From contig CAZDWZ010000011.1 in the NCBI GenBank assembly GCA_964509425.1, positions 62,001 to 126,000 of the forward strand: 64,000 nt of DNA, in the 5' to 3' direction. The notes below the pieces were generated by a model. The model ran no database searches. It worked only from the letters and a program-made list of their open reading frames with translations, and was not told the origin of the DNA. The translations under genes were made by a program, and so were the position numbers. Position 1 is the stretch's first letter; every line of letters begins with the position of its first letter. Positions 17,246 to 26,044 of the stretch are shown here, in pieces. The DNA is from CAZDWZ01 sp964509425 (GTDB taxonomy: Bacteria > Bdellovibrionota_C > UBA2361 > SZUA-149 > CAZDWZ01).

Positions 17246-18229
17246 CTACCAAATCTCGCTCCGGCAAAAGTGACGAGGCTTCGCGCCGGTGAAGTAATCG
17301 CAAAGTTTGAGGGCGGCATTTCGAAAAGCCTCGCGCGGCGAAGACTGATCGAGGATCGCCAGCTGATACCTCAAACACTGGTCGTTTAGCTCAGGCGAAC
17401 CGCTCTGTGCGGCAAACTCTCGGCAGATCAGCGCTTGGATTCGACCCCTTTCCCGATCAGCTTGAGCTTCAGAGTCGGTAGAAACCCGCACGAGTCGGTT
17501 TGGGTCCGATTCCGCGTTGGTCTCTTTCTCGAATCGTGCTTTCAACTGCTCACCCGTGTCGATGTCCAAGTGCATGAAGATTCCGTCTATTTGATAGACG
17601 CAGTAAGGACGTTGGTTCACGTCCGGCTCTAAAACTTCCGATTCAAACGGCACAACTGGCTTATCGTTCGGTAGCCGACGGCAGAATTGGATCATGTCTT
17701 TGATTCCTGCCCCCTCCTGATGCAGCTTGTAGAAGACAGTCCCGATGCAGTCAGAAGTGAAGGTGCTCTGCCCGTTGAGACACATCTCTGCGGCTTTGAG
17801 AGGTGTATTCGCCCCCGGAACGAATAATACAGCCGCCACGACCGCGGTGGCAAAAACTTCTCCCCCGACTGTGGTTGAAGATCCCACGGTGTGCCGCATG
17901 GCTCGGCACCCGAGGTAGAACAGTGTGAACCACCCGATGAGATTCGAAATTCCGAGCACGATCGGAAAGTAGAGGACCAAATAGATTCCGAAGTTACTTC
18001 CGATCACACTGCCCGAGCCGAGGACGCTGGCCAGGCCTTCCAGGAAATAGGTCGGCCAGCTCACGAGGACCTTGAGCGGCAGAACGGCGATATCGTGTAC
18101 CTGCGAAAAAATGAGGTATGTTGGGTCCCTCACCAGCCGGAGGCTTGTTAGAGCAAGACCCGATGACAGAATGAAGCTGATCGCAAGATCAAGCCAGCGA
18201 TCTCTGGTTGTGTTGAGAGTCTCCGTCAT
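17246..18229 (-). CDS. Polytopic membrane protein, hypothetical
   Basis: 327 residues starting at an ATG with GGAGG upstream. About four membrane helices lie in residues 13-160. A long C-terminal domain (160-327) follows, with eight Cys, among them CLNG, CIGTVF, CRRLP and CYVYQID-like positions. If exported, it could be disulfide bonded. I recognise no family. The gene converges on the RAP-like gene. Confidence 0.6.
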   Translation of the reverse strand: MTETLNTTRDRWLDLAISFILSSGLALTSLRLVRDPTYLIFSQVHDIAVLPLKVLVSWPTYFLEGLASVLGSGSVIGSNFGIYLVLYFPIVLGISNLIGWFTLFYLGCRAMRHTVGSSTTVGGEVFATAVVAAVLFVPGANTPLKAAEMCLNGQSTFTSDCIGTVFYKLHQEGAGIKDMIQFCRRLPNDKPVVPFESEVLEPDVNQRPYCVYQIDGIFMHLDIDTGEQLKARFEKETNAESDPNRLVRVSTDSEAQADRERGRIQALICREFAAQSGSPELNDQCLRYQLAILDQSSPREAFRNAALKLCDYFTGAKPRHFCRSEIW

Positions 18230-18407
18230 GCGTATGCCTCCGGTTAGACGACTGCTTTTAGAATTATGGATGGGTGGAAGGACGAAAGCTGGTGCGCTAG
18301 ATACGGATGTATGAATTTTCGCTTACAAGTGCGAAAGACACGTGAATTCTGAACTGATGAGGTATCCGGTGACCGAACGGCCGGCCGAGCGCTCAATGGT
18401 GAAAGTA

Positions 18408-18815
18408 ATGAAAATCGAGCTTCGTGTTGTTTTTTTAGTCGCAACCGTAGCGCTTTTTACGCTGCCGAATCAGGCGAACGCCGCGGAGCCCTCACCTCCG
18501 AGGAGTGGTGTCGTAACCGTAACGCGAGATCCGAATCCAGTTCCTACTGAGCTTCCGCAGAATTGGTATGAAGAAATGTCCCGCCCCAAAGCTGGTTATG
18601 TCCCGAACGCCGAGACGGCGATTGCGATCGCAAAAGCAGTATGGGTCCCAATTTATGGGAAATCTGTCTTGAAACAGGAGCCGGTCCGGGCGTCCTTGGT
18701 GGGTGACGAATGGATCGTGAGCGGCACCTTTCAGGGCACAGGATTTGGGGGTGTTGCGACCGCCCGTATCTCGAAGTCGAGTGGATGTATCGTTGAGGTC
18801 ATTCACGGGGAGTGA
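18408..18815 (+). CDS. Periplasmic NTF2-fold immunity-like protein (YbbC/YhhH type)
   Basis: 135 residues with the start at the ATG at 18408. A signal peptide ends at NQANA (residue about 25). The core GYVPNAETAIAIAKAVW ... PIYG ... DEWIVSGTF ... GGVATARISKSSGCI follows the pattern of the NTF2-fold immunity or YbbC/YhhH family. Members of that family protect against polymorphic toxins in some bacteria. Here the protein is exported, which suggests neutralising a toxin in the periplasm. No toxin gene is evident next to it, so the role is inferred from the family only. Confidence 0.7.
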   Translation: MKIELRVVFLVATVALFTLPNQANAAEPSPPRSGVVTVTRDPNPVPTELPQNWYEEMSRPKAGYVPNAETAIAIAKAVWVPIYGKSVLKQEPVRASLVGDEWIVSGTFQGTGFGGVATARISKSSGCIVEVIHGE

Positions 18816-18865
18816 GGTGAGCGGCGTTTGAATGATATGAAGTGGCCGATCTGGGAGACTTTTCG

Positions 18866-19360
18866 ATGCGACGCGTCGAAGCGCTCGGCGTTTCTGAATA
18901 CATCGACCTTTATCGAGAGATCGGTCGTGACTACCTCTGGAACTATCGGCCGGGACAGAGCCTAACCGAGATTGCGGAGATCATCCATTCGCCGAAGACG
19001 TGGATCTATTTGCTCTTCGACCGAGAGCGCGCCGTTGGAATGGCGGAACTCGACGTTTCAAACCCGGAGGATATTGAGCTCGTTCATTTTGGATTGATAC
19101 CGCGCCTGCTGAATCGGGGTCTTGGCAGGCTTTATCTTCAGAACGTGCTTCGGGTGGTGTGGGAAAGCGGGGCGGCTCGGATATGGCTGAGCACCTGCGG
19201 AATGGATCATCCGAATGCCGTGACGTTCTATGAAGTCGCCGGATTCGTCATTTTCAAGACCGCGCGCGGAGAATTCAAGGATTGGCGATTCACCGGTTTT
19301 TACGACATGTCAGATGCTCCCCGGATCCCCTTCGGAGTTCGAGTGAGTTCCGGAACATAG
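18866..19360 (+). CDS. GNAT-family N-acetyltransferase
   Basis: 164 residues if the ATG at 18866 is used; an upstream GTG at 18842 is possible. The core shows GNAT motif A (FGLIPRLLNRGLGRLYL, about residues 83-99) with the acetyl-CoA-binding Gly-x-Gly turn. Motif B is DHPNAVTFYEVAGF near 122-135. Substrate unknown. The surrounding region VWESGAARIWLSTC is typical of protein/amine acetyltransferases close to the DUF4081 or RimI style. Cytoplasmic. Confidence 0.8.
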   Translation: MRRVEALGVSEYIDLYREIGRDYLWNYRPGQSLTEIAEIIHSPKTWIYLLFDRERAVGMAELDVSNPEDIELVHFGLIPRLLNRGLGRLYLQNVLRVVWESGAARIWLSTCGMDHPNAVTFYEVAGFVIFKTARGEFKDWRFTGFYDMSDAPRIPFGVRVSSGT

Positions 19361-19802
19361 GAGTCGCTCCTGTTCCCACAGCTTCTGACAAATCTCTAAC
19401 CGTCCTCGGCCCTCGAAATCGGCCTGCATAACTATAGATGATCAGAATCCCGAACCGCGAATTCCAGATTCGCTTTTCCGGCCGATCTTTGGCAAATGAC
19501 CTCGAGGGATGCGCAAGAAAAGTCTCTCGACACGGTGTTGCATGGGGCAGCATTTTGTTGAGAGACGAGAAAGGACAATTGAGAAAACTTTAAAAAGGTT
19601 TTGCAATTCTCAAAGTTCTAGCATTTTCGTTTTTGTTGTTCATAAACTCATTCAGCAAAATTTTCCGGCTCCTGTGGAACGCAGCGGCTTACGCTTCTTG
19701 AAGGTGAGCGCGATTCTCATCCTGAGGACGCGTAAGCCACTGACCCACAAGAGTCGAGCTTCGAGCGCCACCCGGCGCTTCGCAGCTCCGAGGAGAGAAA
19801 AG
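19361..19802. other. Hairpin-rich intergenic region
   Basis: No gene, but several fold-backs. GTCTCTCGACA / TGTTGAGAGAC (19522-19566) holds an inner stem. TTGAGAA plus AACTTT / AAGGTT plus TTCTCAA forms 19579-19613. GCGGCTTACGC pairs with GCGTAAGCC over 19684-19736. A GAGCT + GCGCC / GGCGC + AGCTC hairpin sits just before the ribosome binding site of the GC-rich gene at 19803. Confidence 0.45.
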
Positions 19803-20144
19803 ATGAGCGATAGCAGCTTCGGCCAGTCGGACCTGCAGGAACTGGTGTTGGGTTATGTCTCGGTGACCCGGAAGGGTGGGGTGAACGGTTTCGAGCCGAA
19901 GCCCAAGCCCGAGCCGGGTGAGTGCGCCATGCCTGCCAGGAGCTACCACCTGCCGCTCGGAACGTGCATCGTCTGGCGTCAGCGCTTCCCGAAGGCGCTG
20001 GACGACGACGGTCGCCCGATCGAGCGTGAGCTTGGCCTCGTTAACGTCACTGCCGAGCTGTGTGCCTTCGTCTCCCAGCTCGGCGGGAACGCCACCTGGG
20101 AGCAGCTGCGCGACGAAGGCTTCGGCTTGCCGATGCCCAAGTAG
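19803..20144 (+). CDS. GC-rich small hypothetical protein, 113 residues
   Basis: Starts at the ATG at 19803 with GAGGAGAG upstream. Soluble, no signal peptide. It has a basic, Pro/Lys-rich patch (EPKPKPEPGE) near residue 32-41 and a C-terminal helix (ELCAFVSQLGG). Codon third positions are almost all G or C, in sharp contrast to the flanking genes. A leader hairpin lies just before the ribosome binding site, and a bipartite hairpin (20157-20183) starts 13 bases after the stop. No family recognised. Confidence 0.55.
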   Translation: MSDSSFGQSDLQELVLGYVSVTRKGGVNGFEPKPKPEPGECAMPARSYHLPLGTCIVWRQRFPKALDDDGRPIERELGLVNVTAELCAFVSQLGGNATWEQLRDEGFGLPMPK

Positions 20145-20156
20145 CACCGCTGTCGT

Positions 20157-20183
20157 GCCAGAGCTTCCGCGAGGAAGACTGGC
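20157..20183. terminator. Bipartite hairpin after the 113-residue GC-rich gene
   Basis: Outer stem GCCAG/CTGGC, inner stem CTTCC/GGAAG, loop GCGA, with a 2-nt bulge on the 5' side against 1 nt on the other. No T tract. This is the small version of the outer/inner stem design seen after other GC-rich genes. A further perfect hairpin CTAAACGC/GCGTTTAG lies at 20276-20295; the rest to 20562 has no gene that I can support. Confidence 0.5.
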
Positions 20184-20562
20184 GGGGCGAAATCACCAAT
20201 CACAACAAACAACCCACCAACTTCTGGAGACTGTGCTTCGGCAACGGTCTCCGCATGTCTGATCTCAATCCATCGCTAAACGCTCAGGCGTTTAGGGGCT
20301 CTCACGAATATGTGAGGCATGCCTGATTGACATCATCCATAGGGAGCTTGGTAGCTAGAAACGAGAGAATGAGAGGTTCTTACCTCCTTTCTCCGTCTCT
20401 ATCTTGGAGATCGATGCATGGGTTTGAATCTCCTTCGAATCTCTTTGCCGCCGACTGGGATAAAGGTTAACCTCGGGCGCTTGTCACGATGACATTGGGC
20501 GCTCCGAATAGTGGTGCAGCTCGATTTCACATTCGAGTGATCAAACTCCTCCGGTTCAACCG

Positions 20563-22599
20563 ATGCGTGCAGTCCCTAAAGATCCCGGCTGGCTTCGATC
20601 AGATTACGGTGCCATCACAGGAACGCCCAAAAAAGAATCGCCTCGAGGAGAAGCAACACCCGCGTTTCGGGTCGATATAAACGGGCTTCGTGCTGTCGCG
20701 ATTCTTTTTGTTTTACTTTTCCACTTCTCTGTTCCGGGATTTTCGGGCGGTTATATTGGCGTAGATATCTTCTTCGTGATCTCCGGATATCTGATCGCCC
20801 GGATACTCCATAGCGATCGTCATCGTAGCTTCTCGATGCTTGGTTTCTACCGCCTTCGGGCGTTACGAATTTATCCGGCAATGCTGACGTTATTGGCCGT
20901 TTTGCTTTTGGCCGGTTTTTTCTTTGTCGAGCCGGTCGAATATGCCCGGCTCGCACGAAGCAGTCTCTACTCGATCTTCGGTGTCGTGAATTTCGTATTT
21001 CAATCTGAAGCTGACTACTTTGCACCGGTTCGAGATACAAACTGGCTGCTTCATATGTGGACCCTCTCGGTGGAGCTGCAGTTCTATCTTATCTGTCCGC
21101 CGGTTCTCCTTTGGGCGTCGAGACGAGGCGCGGAGTGCGAAAAGCGGCTTCTCGTTGGGACATGCGTGGCGTCGGCCCTTTTGTCGAGCGGACTCAGCTT
21201 CTTTTATCCGTCGGTCTCTTTCTTCTCCACGCCGTGCCGGATCTGGGAATTCATGGCGGGCGCTCTCGCATTTGCCTTCCGCGACTCGCAGCTCGGACGG
21301 GCGAGGACAATTCTTAGCGGCGCAGGATTGACGCTCATCATTTGCTCGCTTCCGTTGGCGGCTTCTGGTGCAGTTCGTCCGGCGTTTGCGATTTTCTTGC
21401 CGGTACTCGGCACTGCCGCGATTCTTCTTTCACCTTCGAGATCGCGATTGCTGTCGAACCCTGTGAGTCAACTCGTTGGTTCTCTCAGCTATTCACTCTA
21501 CCTGTGGCATTGGCCGGTGCTGGTCGCCATGAAATATTACGGTGTGCCTCTTACTGCGGCCTCAATCGGTTTGATGTTCGTTGCGGCGTTTATTCTTGCG
21601 GGTCTCTCGCGTGTGCTCATTGAGAAACCGCTCCTCGCTTCGTCTCCCGGCGGCATTCCTCAGCGAGCAAGGTTCCCACTTCTTTTTACTGTTTTCTTCG
21701 CCGTTTTCACCGCCGCCGTTTTCATCGTCACCTCAAACGGCTATTCGTCGCGCATTCCGGCTTCTATTTCATTCGTTTCTAAGGCACAGTTCGGAACGGA
21801 GCACATTCGCCAAGATCGATGCTTTCTTTCGCCGCCGGCCGGGGGCGAGAAGTTTGCTGCCGAGTGCTTCAACCCGGTATCACCTTCCGAGGGCCACGAG
21901 ATCATGCTCTTCGGAGATTCTCACGCGGCCCATCTCTGGCCCGGAATAGCGAGCACCGACAGCTTTCAATCGTATCGACTGTTACAGGCAACGAGCGGAG
22001 CATGTCCGCCATTTTTTCTTCCGGGGCCTCCTCTTCCGGGCGCCCTTTCGACTCCGCCGGATGTGTTCGACGGCATTACCGGTGTCGTCGTGAACTGCCC
22101 GACGATAAATCAACGAGCGCTTCGTGAGCTTCGGAAGCGACCTCCGAGGATCGTGATGCTGTCGGCGCGATGGTCGTTTTATAACGAGCACTCGCTCAAT
22201 GTTGTAAAAGAGTTGGAGCGGCTGATCGGAGAGGTGGCTGCGCTCGGTTCGAAGGTGATCCTCGTCGGTCCTATACCGGAGTGGAGCCCCAAGCTTCCTC
22301 AGAAAGTATTTCGACCCGCGTTCCAGAACGGAGGGCGTGTGCCGAAGAGAATGGAAGACGAGACCTTCGGGAAAATTTCCGAGCTTGATCGTGACATGGC
22401 CGCTCTCAGCGCGCGGATGGGAATCGGTTATGTGTCACTCGTTCATCTCCTTTGCGAAAATAATCAGTGTCGAACGACAGTACCCGACGGTGAAAGCGAC
22501 GCACTGATTGCCTGGGACTCGGCGCATCTCACACTCCCCGGAAGCAAATGGATCGCGGAGCACGGACTCGCTCGCGAAATTTCGAACCAATTGAGGTAG
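20563..22599 (+). CDS. OafA-type O-acyltransferase with C-terminal SGNH domain
   Basis: 678 residues. The N-terminal half (about 36-390) is an acyltransferase-3 membrane domain with about ten helices. It carries the family's catalytic-region motifs: the His in FHF at the end of helix one (about residue 56), GYIGVDIFFVISGYL, and later SYSLYLWHWPV. The C-terminal third is a periplasmic SGNH hydrolase domain. Its Ser lies in FGDSHAAHLWP and its Asp-x-x-His in DSAHLTLPG near the end. OafA/YrhL proteins move acetyl groups across the membrane onto O-antigen, peptidoglycan or polysaccharide. The 36 residues before the first helix are hydrophilic, and the start is not well fixed. Confidence 0.85.
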   Translation: MRAVPKDPGWLRSDYGAITGTPKKESPRGEATPAFRVDINGLRAVAILFVLLFHFSVPGFSGGYIGVDIFFVISGYLIARILHSDRHRSFSMLGFYRLRALRIYPAMLTLLAVLLLAGFFFVEPVEYARLARSSLYSIFGVVNFVFQSEADYFAPVRDTNWLLHMWTLSVELQFYLICPPVLLWASRRGAECEKRLLVGTCVASALLSSGLSFFYPSVSFFSTPCRIWEFMAGALAFAFRDSQLGRARTILSGAGLTLIICSLPLAASGAVRPAFAIFLPVLGTAAILLSPSRSRLLSNPVSQLVGSLSYSLYLWHWPVLVAMKYYGVPLTAASIGLMFVAAFILAGLSRVLIEKPLLASSPGGIPQRARFPLLFTVFFAVFTAAVFIVTSNGYSSRIPASISFVSKAQFGTEHIRQDRCFLSPPAGGEKFAAECFNPVSPSEGHEIMLFGDSHAAHLWPGIASTDSFQSYRLLQATSGACPPFFLPGPPLPGALSTPPDVFDGITGVVVNCPTINQRALRELRKRPPRIVMLSARWSFYNEHSLNVVKELERLIGEVAALGSKVILVGPIPEWSPKLPQKVFRPAFQNGGRVPKRMEDETFGKISELDRDMAALSARMGIGYVSLVHLLCENNQCRTTVPDGESDALIAWDSAHLTLPGSKWIAEHGLAREISNQLR

Positions 22600-22877
22600 A
22601 GAGTCTTCGCGCGTGTTTTGTATAGCTCCATTGGTTTTACGTTTTCCATTCCTTTCAGTAACTTTTCCTCGGCTACGAATTTAGTCCTCTCTGTGCGTGC
22701 TGGATGCGATTCAGCCGATTCTCTCCCCTTCCGTCACCGTGACGATTGAGCGGAACTCCGCGCGGTTACCGTTACCTTTGAAGATTGCCCTGGCGGGTAA
22801 GCTCAGAGGGGAAATCGAACTCTGAGTTCGGTATTCGCGTTGCCTGAGCCGGAACGAGCGGATATAGACCCGAGAAT

Positions 22878-23396
22878 ATGCAGATTGCGCATCACGTCAT
22901 TGCCGGCTGGTGTTCAGGAGCCGCTCTCCTTCGCACTCCCCGCGAGAGATTCTTCTGTCTTCTCGCTGGAACTCTGCCCGATCTCGACGGCATCGGTATT
23001 CTCTTCGATGTCCGGCTCTACCAGAAGTATCACCATGTTCTCGGTCACAATGCGTTGACCGGAATACTTCTCAGTGCGGCGTTTGCTGCTTTCTCGACGC
23101 AGCGCTTTTCGGCGTTTTTCATCTATCTCACCTCATTTCATCTCCATCTTTTTCTCGATTATCTCGGTTCAGGCCCAGGGTGGGGAATGTATTATCTGTG
23201 GCCATTTTCAGATCGGTACTTCGAAAATCCCCATGTCTGGGAGCTTCAGTCCTGGCAGAACGGAGTAGCGCTCGCGTTCTTCCTCGTGTGGATGATCGTT
23301 CTAATTGTCCGGACGGGGCACACTCCGGTGGAAGTTCTCTCGCCGCGGTTAGATAAAGTGTGGGCAGCGAAGGTGAAGGGGTTTGTGGAGCGGTAG
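22878..23396 (+). CDS. YdjM-type membrane metal-dependent hydrolase
   Basis: 172 residues with about four membrane helices and the conserved metal-binding pattern of the DUF457/YdjM family. HH appears at residue 5-6, GTLPDLDGIG near 31, HHVLGHNAL near 52, and HLHLFLDYLGSGPGW near 87-102. These polar residues in membrane segments are thought to bind metal. The substrate is unknown. Other members of the family are linked to membrane or phospholipid metabolism. No operon partner. Confidence 0.75.
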   Translation: MQIAHHVIAGWCSGAALLRTPRERFFCLLAGTLPDLDGIGILFDVRLYQKYHHVLGHNALTGILLSAAFAAFSTQRFSAFFIYLTSFHLHLFLDYLGSGPGWGMYYLWPFSDRYFENPHVWELQSWQNGVALAFFLVWMIVLIVRTGHTPVEVLSPRLDKVWAAKVKGFVER

Positions 23397-23454
23397 GGCG
23401 TGATGGGCGACGAATCGGACTTGCTTCGATAACGATAAGGAACAAGGACTCATA

Positions 23455-23763
23455 GTGAAGGACAACGACCTCGAGAAGCTTTTCTCAGCAATCGAACAGC
23501 GATATCTGCGGCTTGGCGACAATACGGAAAAGCGGAAAGCCTTTCTTGATCATCTCTCGTCTCTCGGGACTTGGGAGGAAGACGTGCAGGATTATCCAAA
23601 GCTCTCCTGCAACTTTCCTGAAGCGATTGATGTCGCATTTGCCGTTTGCCACCCGACGTGTGCAACAAGGGAATTCATAGTTGAGGGAAGCACGCAGGAG
23701 TGTCAGCGCTGTGGTGCCCTCCTGTTTAGACAGGAAACAATGAAATACATTAGAGGCAACTGA
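23455..23763 (+). CDS. Small zinc-ribbon-like protein
   Basis: 102 residues starting at a GTG with AAGGA upstream. The N-terminal 60 residues are helical and acidic. The end holds CHPTC and CQRCG, separated by 16 residues, a possible four-Cys zinc site, followed by LLFRQETM. It may bind nucleic acid or be a structural protein; no family recognised. It opens a run of four small genes on the plus strand (23455-25100). Confidence 0.5.
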   Translation: MKDNDLEKLFSAIEQRYLRLGDNTEKRKAFLDHLSSLGTWEEDVQDYPKLSCNFPEAIDVAFAVCHPTCATREFIVEGSTQECQRCGALLFRQETMKYIRGN

Positions 23764-23806
23764 ACAGCGTTTATCAAACGAACGCTGGTGTCGAAATCTC
23801 AAGTTT

Positions 23807-24169
23807 ATGAAACTGGTCAAGGTTTGCTTCTGGATTGCGGTATTTTCGCTCCTATTTCTTCCCTGCGTGATCATCTCGATGGATGTCTACGCGATCGTCT
23901 GTCGAACTACGGGGCTCGACATCTATTCGGTCTACTGCAGCGCGAGCGAAGCGAAAGATCCGATGTTCGCAGCTGCCTTCTTCTCGGGAATTGCAGGCGC
24001 ACTCATTACCACGTGGCTCCTTTCACGTCTGGCGGTTTCTAAAATTCGAGGAAAACATTGGATTATCTTAGCGATTATTTTTTGTGCGCTCATGATAGAC
24101 TGTGCGGGTGGAGCTGCGAGAGACAGTTCAAGTTCTCGAAGACATGCCAGCTATTCACAGCAAAAATGA
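23807..24169 (+). CDS. Small three-helix membrane protein
   Basis: 120 residues with hydrophobic segments at about 5-26, 54-72 and 83-99, and a Ser/Arg tail. Two Cys lie between the first two helices (C32, C44). No family recognised. It lies 43 bases after the zinc-ribbon-like gene and may be co-transcribed. Confidence 0.5.
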   Translation: MKLVKVCFWIAVFSLLFLPCVIISMDVYAIVCRTTGLDIYSVYCSASEAKDPMFAAAFFSGIAGALITTWLLSRLAVSKIRGKHWIILAIIFCALMIDCAGGAARDSSSSRRHASYSQQK

Positions 24170-24227
24170 TGTTTTTCGACGAAACATAGGTGTGTTGAGT
24201 TTGAGAGCAGATGCAGAGTGATCCGCG

Positions 24228-24728
24228 ATGAATGATGCACCTGAGCGTTTACCTAACTCCATCGACCTGAGAAATGGGATCGCCGATGAGGTTTCTCGCC
24301 GGAGAAAGCTATCTCAACTCTCATTGGTAGAATTGGCGGAGCGAGTCGGAATTGATGAGTATTGGATGTCCGATCTCGAAAATGATGATGCTGAACTCGA
24401 GACGAACCTGAGTTTGGACGCAATCACCAAGCTGTGCGCTGCGGTCTCTTGGGATTTTGTCGAGATGCTGAACTTCCTGCTGAACGACGGTGCGCAGAGT
24501 CCCATAGCGGATGTCACCCTTCATCAGCTTGCAGAAAAGCTTCGGGAGAAAATAATCCTGGTTCATGGAAAGCTTATCGCCGACATCGCCGAGTTGGACT
24601 ATCACTTCGAACCTTTTTTGAATTCGCCAAACGACGCGCTTAAGTTGTTTAACCTCGACTATTTTCTCCAGATCTGCCGATATGTCGACGTCGATCCGCG
24701 GCGGGTGAGAATGACGATTAAAATGTAA
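24228..24728 (+). CDS. XRE-type helix-turn-helix protein
   Basis: 166 residues. An HTH segment at about 21-80 reads EVSRRRKLSQLSLVELAERV followed by IDEYWMSDLEND, matching the Cro/C1 (XRE) family: helix, turn, recognition helix, then a third helix with the Asp-Leu-Glu. The remaining 85 residues form a helical domain that could dimerise or sense a ligand. It probably regulates a nearby gene, but no operator could be read. It is followed by a small membrane gene 15 bases on. Confidence 0.6.
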   Translation: MNDAPERLPNSIDLRNGIADEVSRRRKLSQLSLVELAERVGIDEYWMSDLENDDAELETNLSLDAITKLCAAVSWDFVEMLNFLLNDGAQSPIADVTLHQLAEKLREKIILVHGKLIADIAELDYHFEPFLNSPNDALKLFNLDYFLQICRYVDVDPRRVRMTIKM

Positions 24729-24743
24729 AGACGCGAGAGAAGA

Positions 24744-25100
24744 GTGGTCCTCGATTTTTTATACGATTTGCTCCTGCCCGCAGTCTTTACTGGGGCAGTC
24801 GCTTCGGCGATTCTTAGCCGCCGCGCGATTAGGTCCCAACCTGGGACTTGGGTCACCTGGCGAATGGTGAATGCGATTGGTGTTATGGTCGGCTACCTGC
24901 TTCTGAATTTTAGATACACGAAGCCGAACGGCGGATTTGCTTCCGGAATTCCATTTTCGATCGTCACATTTGAGGCAAGTCCACCAGGAGACTATATTTA
25001 CCCCGCTTTCATTCTCATCGACATCCTGTTCTGGTTCTGTGTTGTTCACTTCGTTTTTGGCTATTCCTTAGATTGCAAAAACCTTTCGCGGACGAAATGA
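24744..25100 (+). CDS. Small membrane protein, hypothetical
   Basis: 118 residues from a GTG start. Hydrophobic segments at about 5-23, 37-57 and 85-108, with a short polar linker after the second one. The order HTH gene then membrane gene suggests one transcript. No family recognised. Confidence 0.5.
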   Translation: MVLDFLYDLLLPAVFTGAVASAILSRRAIRSQPGTWVTWRMVNAIGVMVGYLLLNFRYTKPNGGFASGIPFSIVTFEASPPGDYIYPAFILIDILFWFCVVHFVFGYSLDCKNLSRTK

Positions 25101-25164
25101 CTGAGCGCATAAAATTCCCTGCGATGAACTAAACCGTCAATTCGAATCCAAAGTCACGGCAAAA

Positions 25165-25228
25165 AGGCGAGGTGCTGAACAACGAGAACATTTTCTCGTC
25201 GCCCGATGTTCAGCACCTGCCTTCGCCT
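25165..25228. repeat. Three-part hairpin at the end of cassette A
   Basis: Outer stem AGGCGA/TCGCCT, middle stem GGTGCTGAACA/TGTTCAGCACC, inner stem ACGAGAA/TTCTCGT, loop CATT. In gene orientation the 5' side carries a bulge reading ATCGGGCG. The left arm (from 25170) is repeated in inverted form at 25690-25703. It begins seven bases after the stop of the gene at 25235. The corresponding structure at 39118-39174 has the same layout and a similar bulge. Confidence 0.7.
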
Positions 25229-25234
25229 CGATTG

Positions 25235-25582
25235 CTAGTCGAGGTCGATCCGTACGACGATGTCGTTCGGAGCTCCGTTTAGACTGTACTGCGGGCGAAT
25301 CTCCTCGAATTGAGATTCGTCCCCGGGGCGAGCCAGCCCGCGGTGAGCGACCAGCAAGCGTGCCTGGTCGAGCCAGTAGTGCTCCGTCGTCACGCTCACG
25401 ACCGTCGTCCAGTTGCCGACTTCCCAGGGCGTGAGGCCGCGGGCAGCGACGATCTGGCTGTTGCGGTACACCAGCAGCGTTCCGGACACGCTGAGGTTGG
25501 TGAGCACCGGGGCGTAGCGGAAGAACACGACGGCGACGGCGACGACGAACAGGGCGAGCAAGATCCAGGGAGACTGCAGCAT
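25235..25582 (-). CDS. Cassette A: small membrane-anchored protein, paralogue of 38775-39113
   Basis: 115 residues with one N-terminal helix (about 4-22) and a soluble domain. It aligns along its length with the 112-residue protein at 38775. Shared blocks are RYxPVLxNL, AARGLxPWE and a C-terminal VxRIxL, with a similar Trp-rich middle. Both are strongly GC-rich and surrounded by the same AGGTGCTGAAC inverted repeat, leader hairpin and tail hairpin. The start has GGAG upstream. The C-terminal domain probably lies outside the cytoplasm. I know no named family; the function is unknown. Confidence 0.7.
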   Translation of the reverse strand: MLQSPWILLALFVVAVAVVFFRYAPVLTNLSVSGTLLVYRNSQIVAARGLTPWEVGNWTTVVSVTTEHYWLDQARLLVAHRGLARPGDESQFEEIRPQYSLNGAPNDIVVRIDLD

Positions 25583-25600
25583 CTTCAACGACTCCAAACA

Positions 25601-25644
25601 CGGAATGGGCCCGCTCAAAGGTGGCTCACAGCGAGCCCGTTCCG
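25601..25644 (-). promoter_or_regulatory. Leader hairpin of cassette A
   Basis: GGGCCCGCT (25607-25615) pairs with AGCGAGCCC (25630-25638, one G-T wobble). It is extended by CGGAA/TTCCG on either side of a 1-nt internal loop. It lies in the region upstream of the cassette A start on the minus strand. The same leader stem occurs before the paralogue at 38719-38750, so it is likely to act on translation or transcript stability. Confidence 0.5.
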
Positions 25645-25689
25645 CGGAAAAAGATGTCGAGAAATTTCTGCACCGTAATATTAACCTTA

Positions 25690-25703
25690 GTTGTTCAGCA
25701 CCT
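25690..25703 (-). repeat. 14-bp inverted copy of the tail-hairpin arm, cassette A
   Basis: GTTGTTCAGCACCT is the exact inverted complement of AGGTGCTGAACAAC at 25170-25183. Together they frame cassette A over about 534 bp. The bases just outside (TTCTGTG) and just inside (ACTAAGGTTA) also match those of cassette B at 38654. Confidence 0.65.
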
Positions 25704-26044
25704 TCACAGAATGGAGTTTTGTCAAAGACGGAACGTATTCCAGCATCCGATGTAGACCATCGGACGGAGCGCAAGCGTTACTCATGTAGTTATAGAGAAA
25801 TGAGGGGAGAGATCTCGATTCTAACCGTGATTCTAGAATGTCGCGCCGATGTTGTAAGTCTGTTTTATGATATCGGCTCGCGAGAGCTTCCCGTGGGCGC
25901 GGAACTTTTCACCCGCCTTCTCATCTCCGCTTGAGCGTCTCAAGCGAAGTCCTTGCGGGAGTGGAATCTCGCTTCGCCTTTGCTTTCATAAACCGCTCGA
26001 GGCAATATCGTGTCGAACAACGCGCACTCGAGGAGCTCCGTGTT

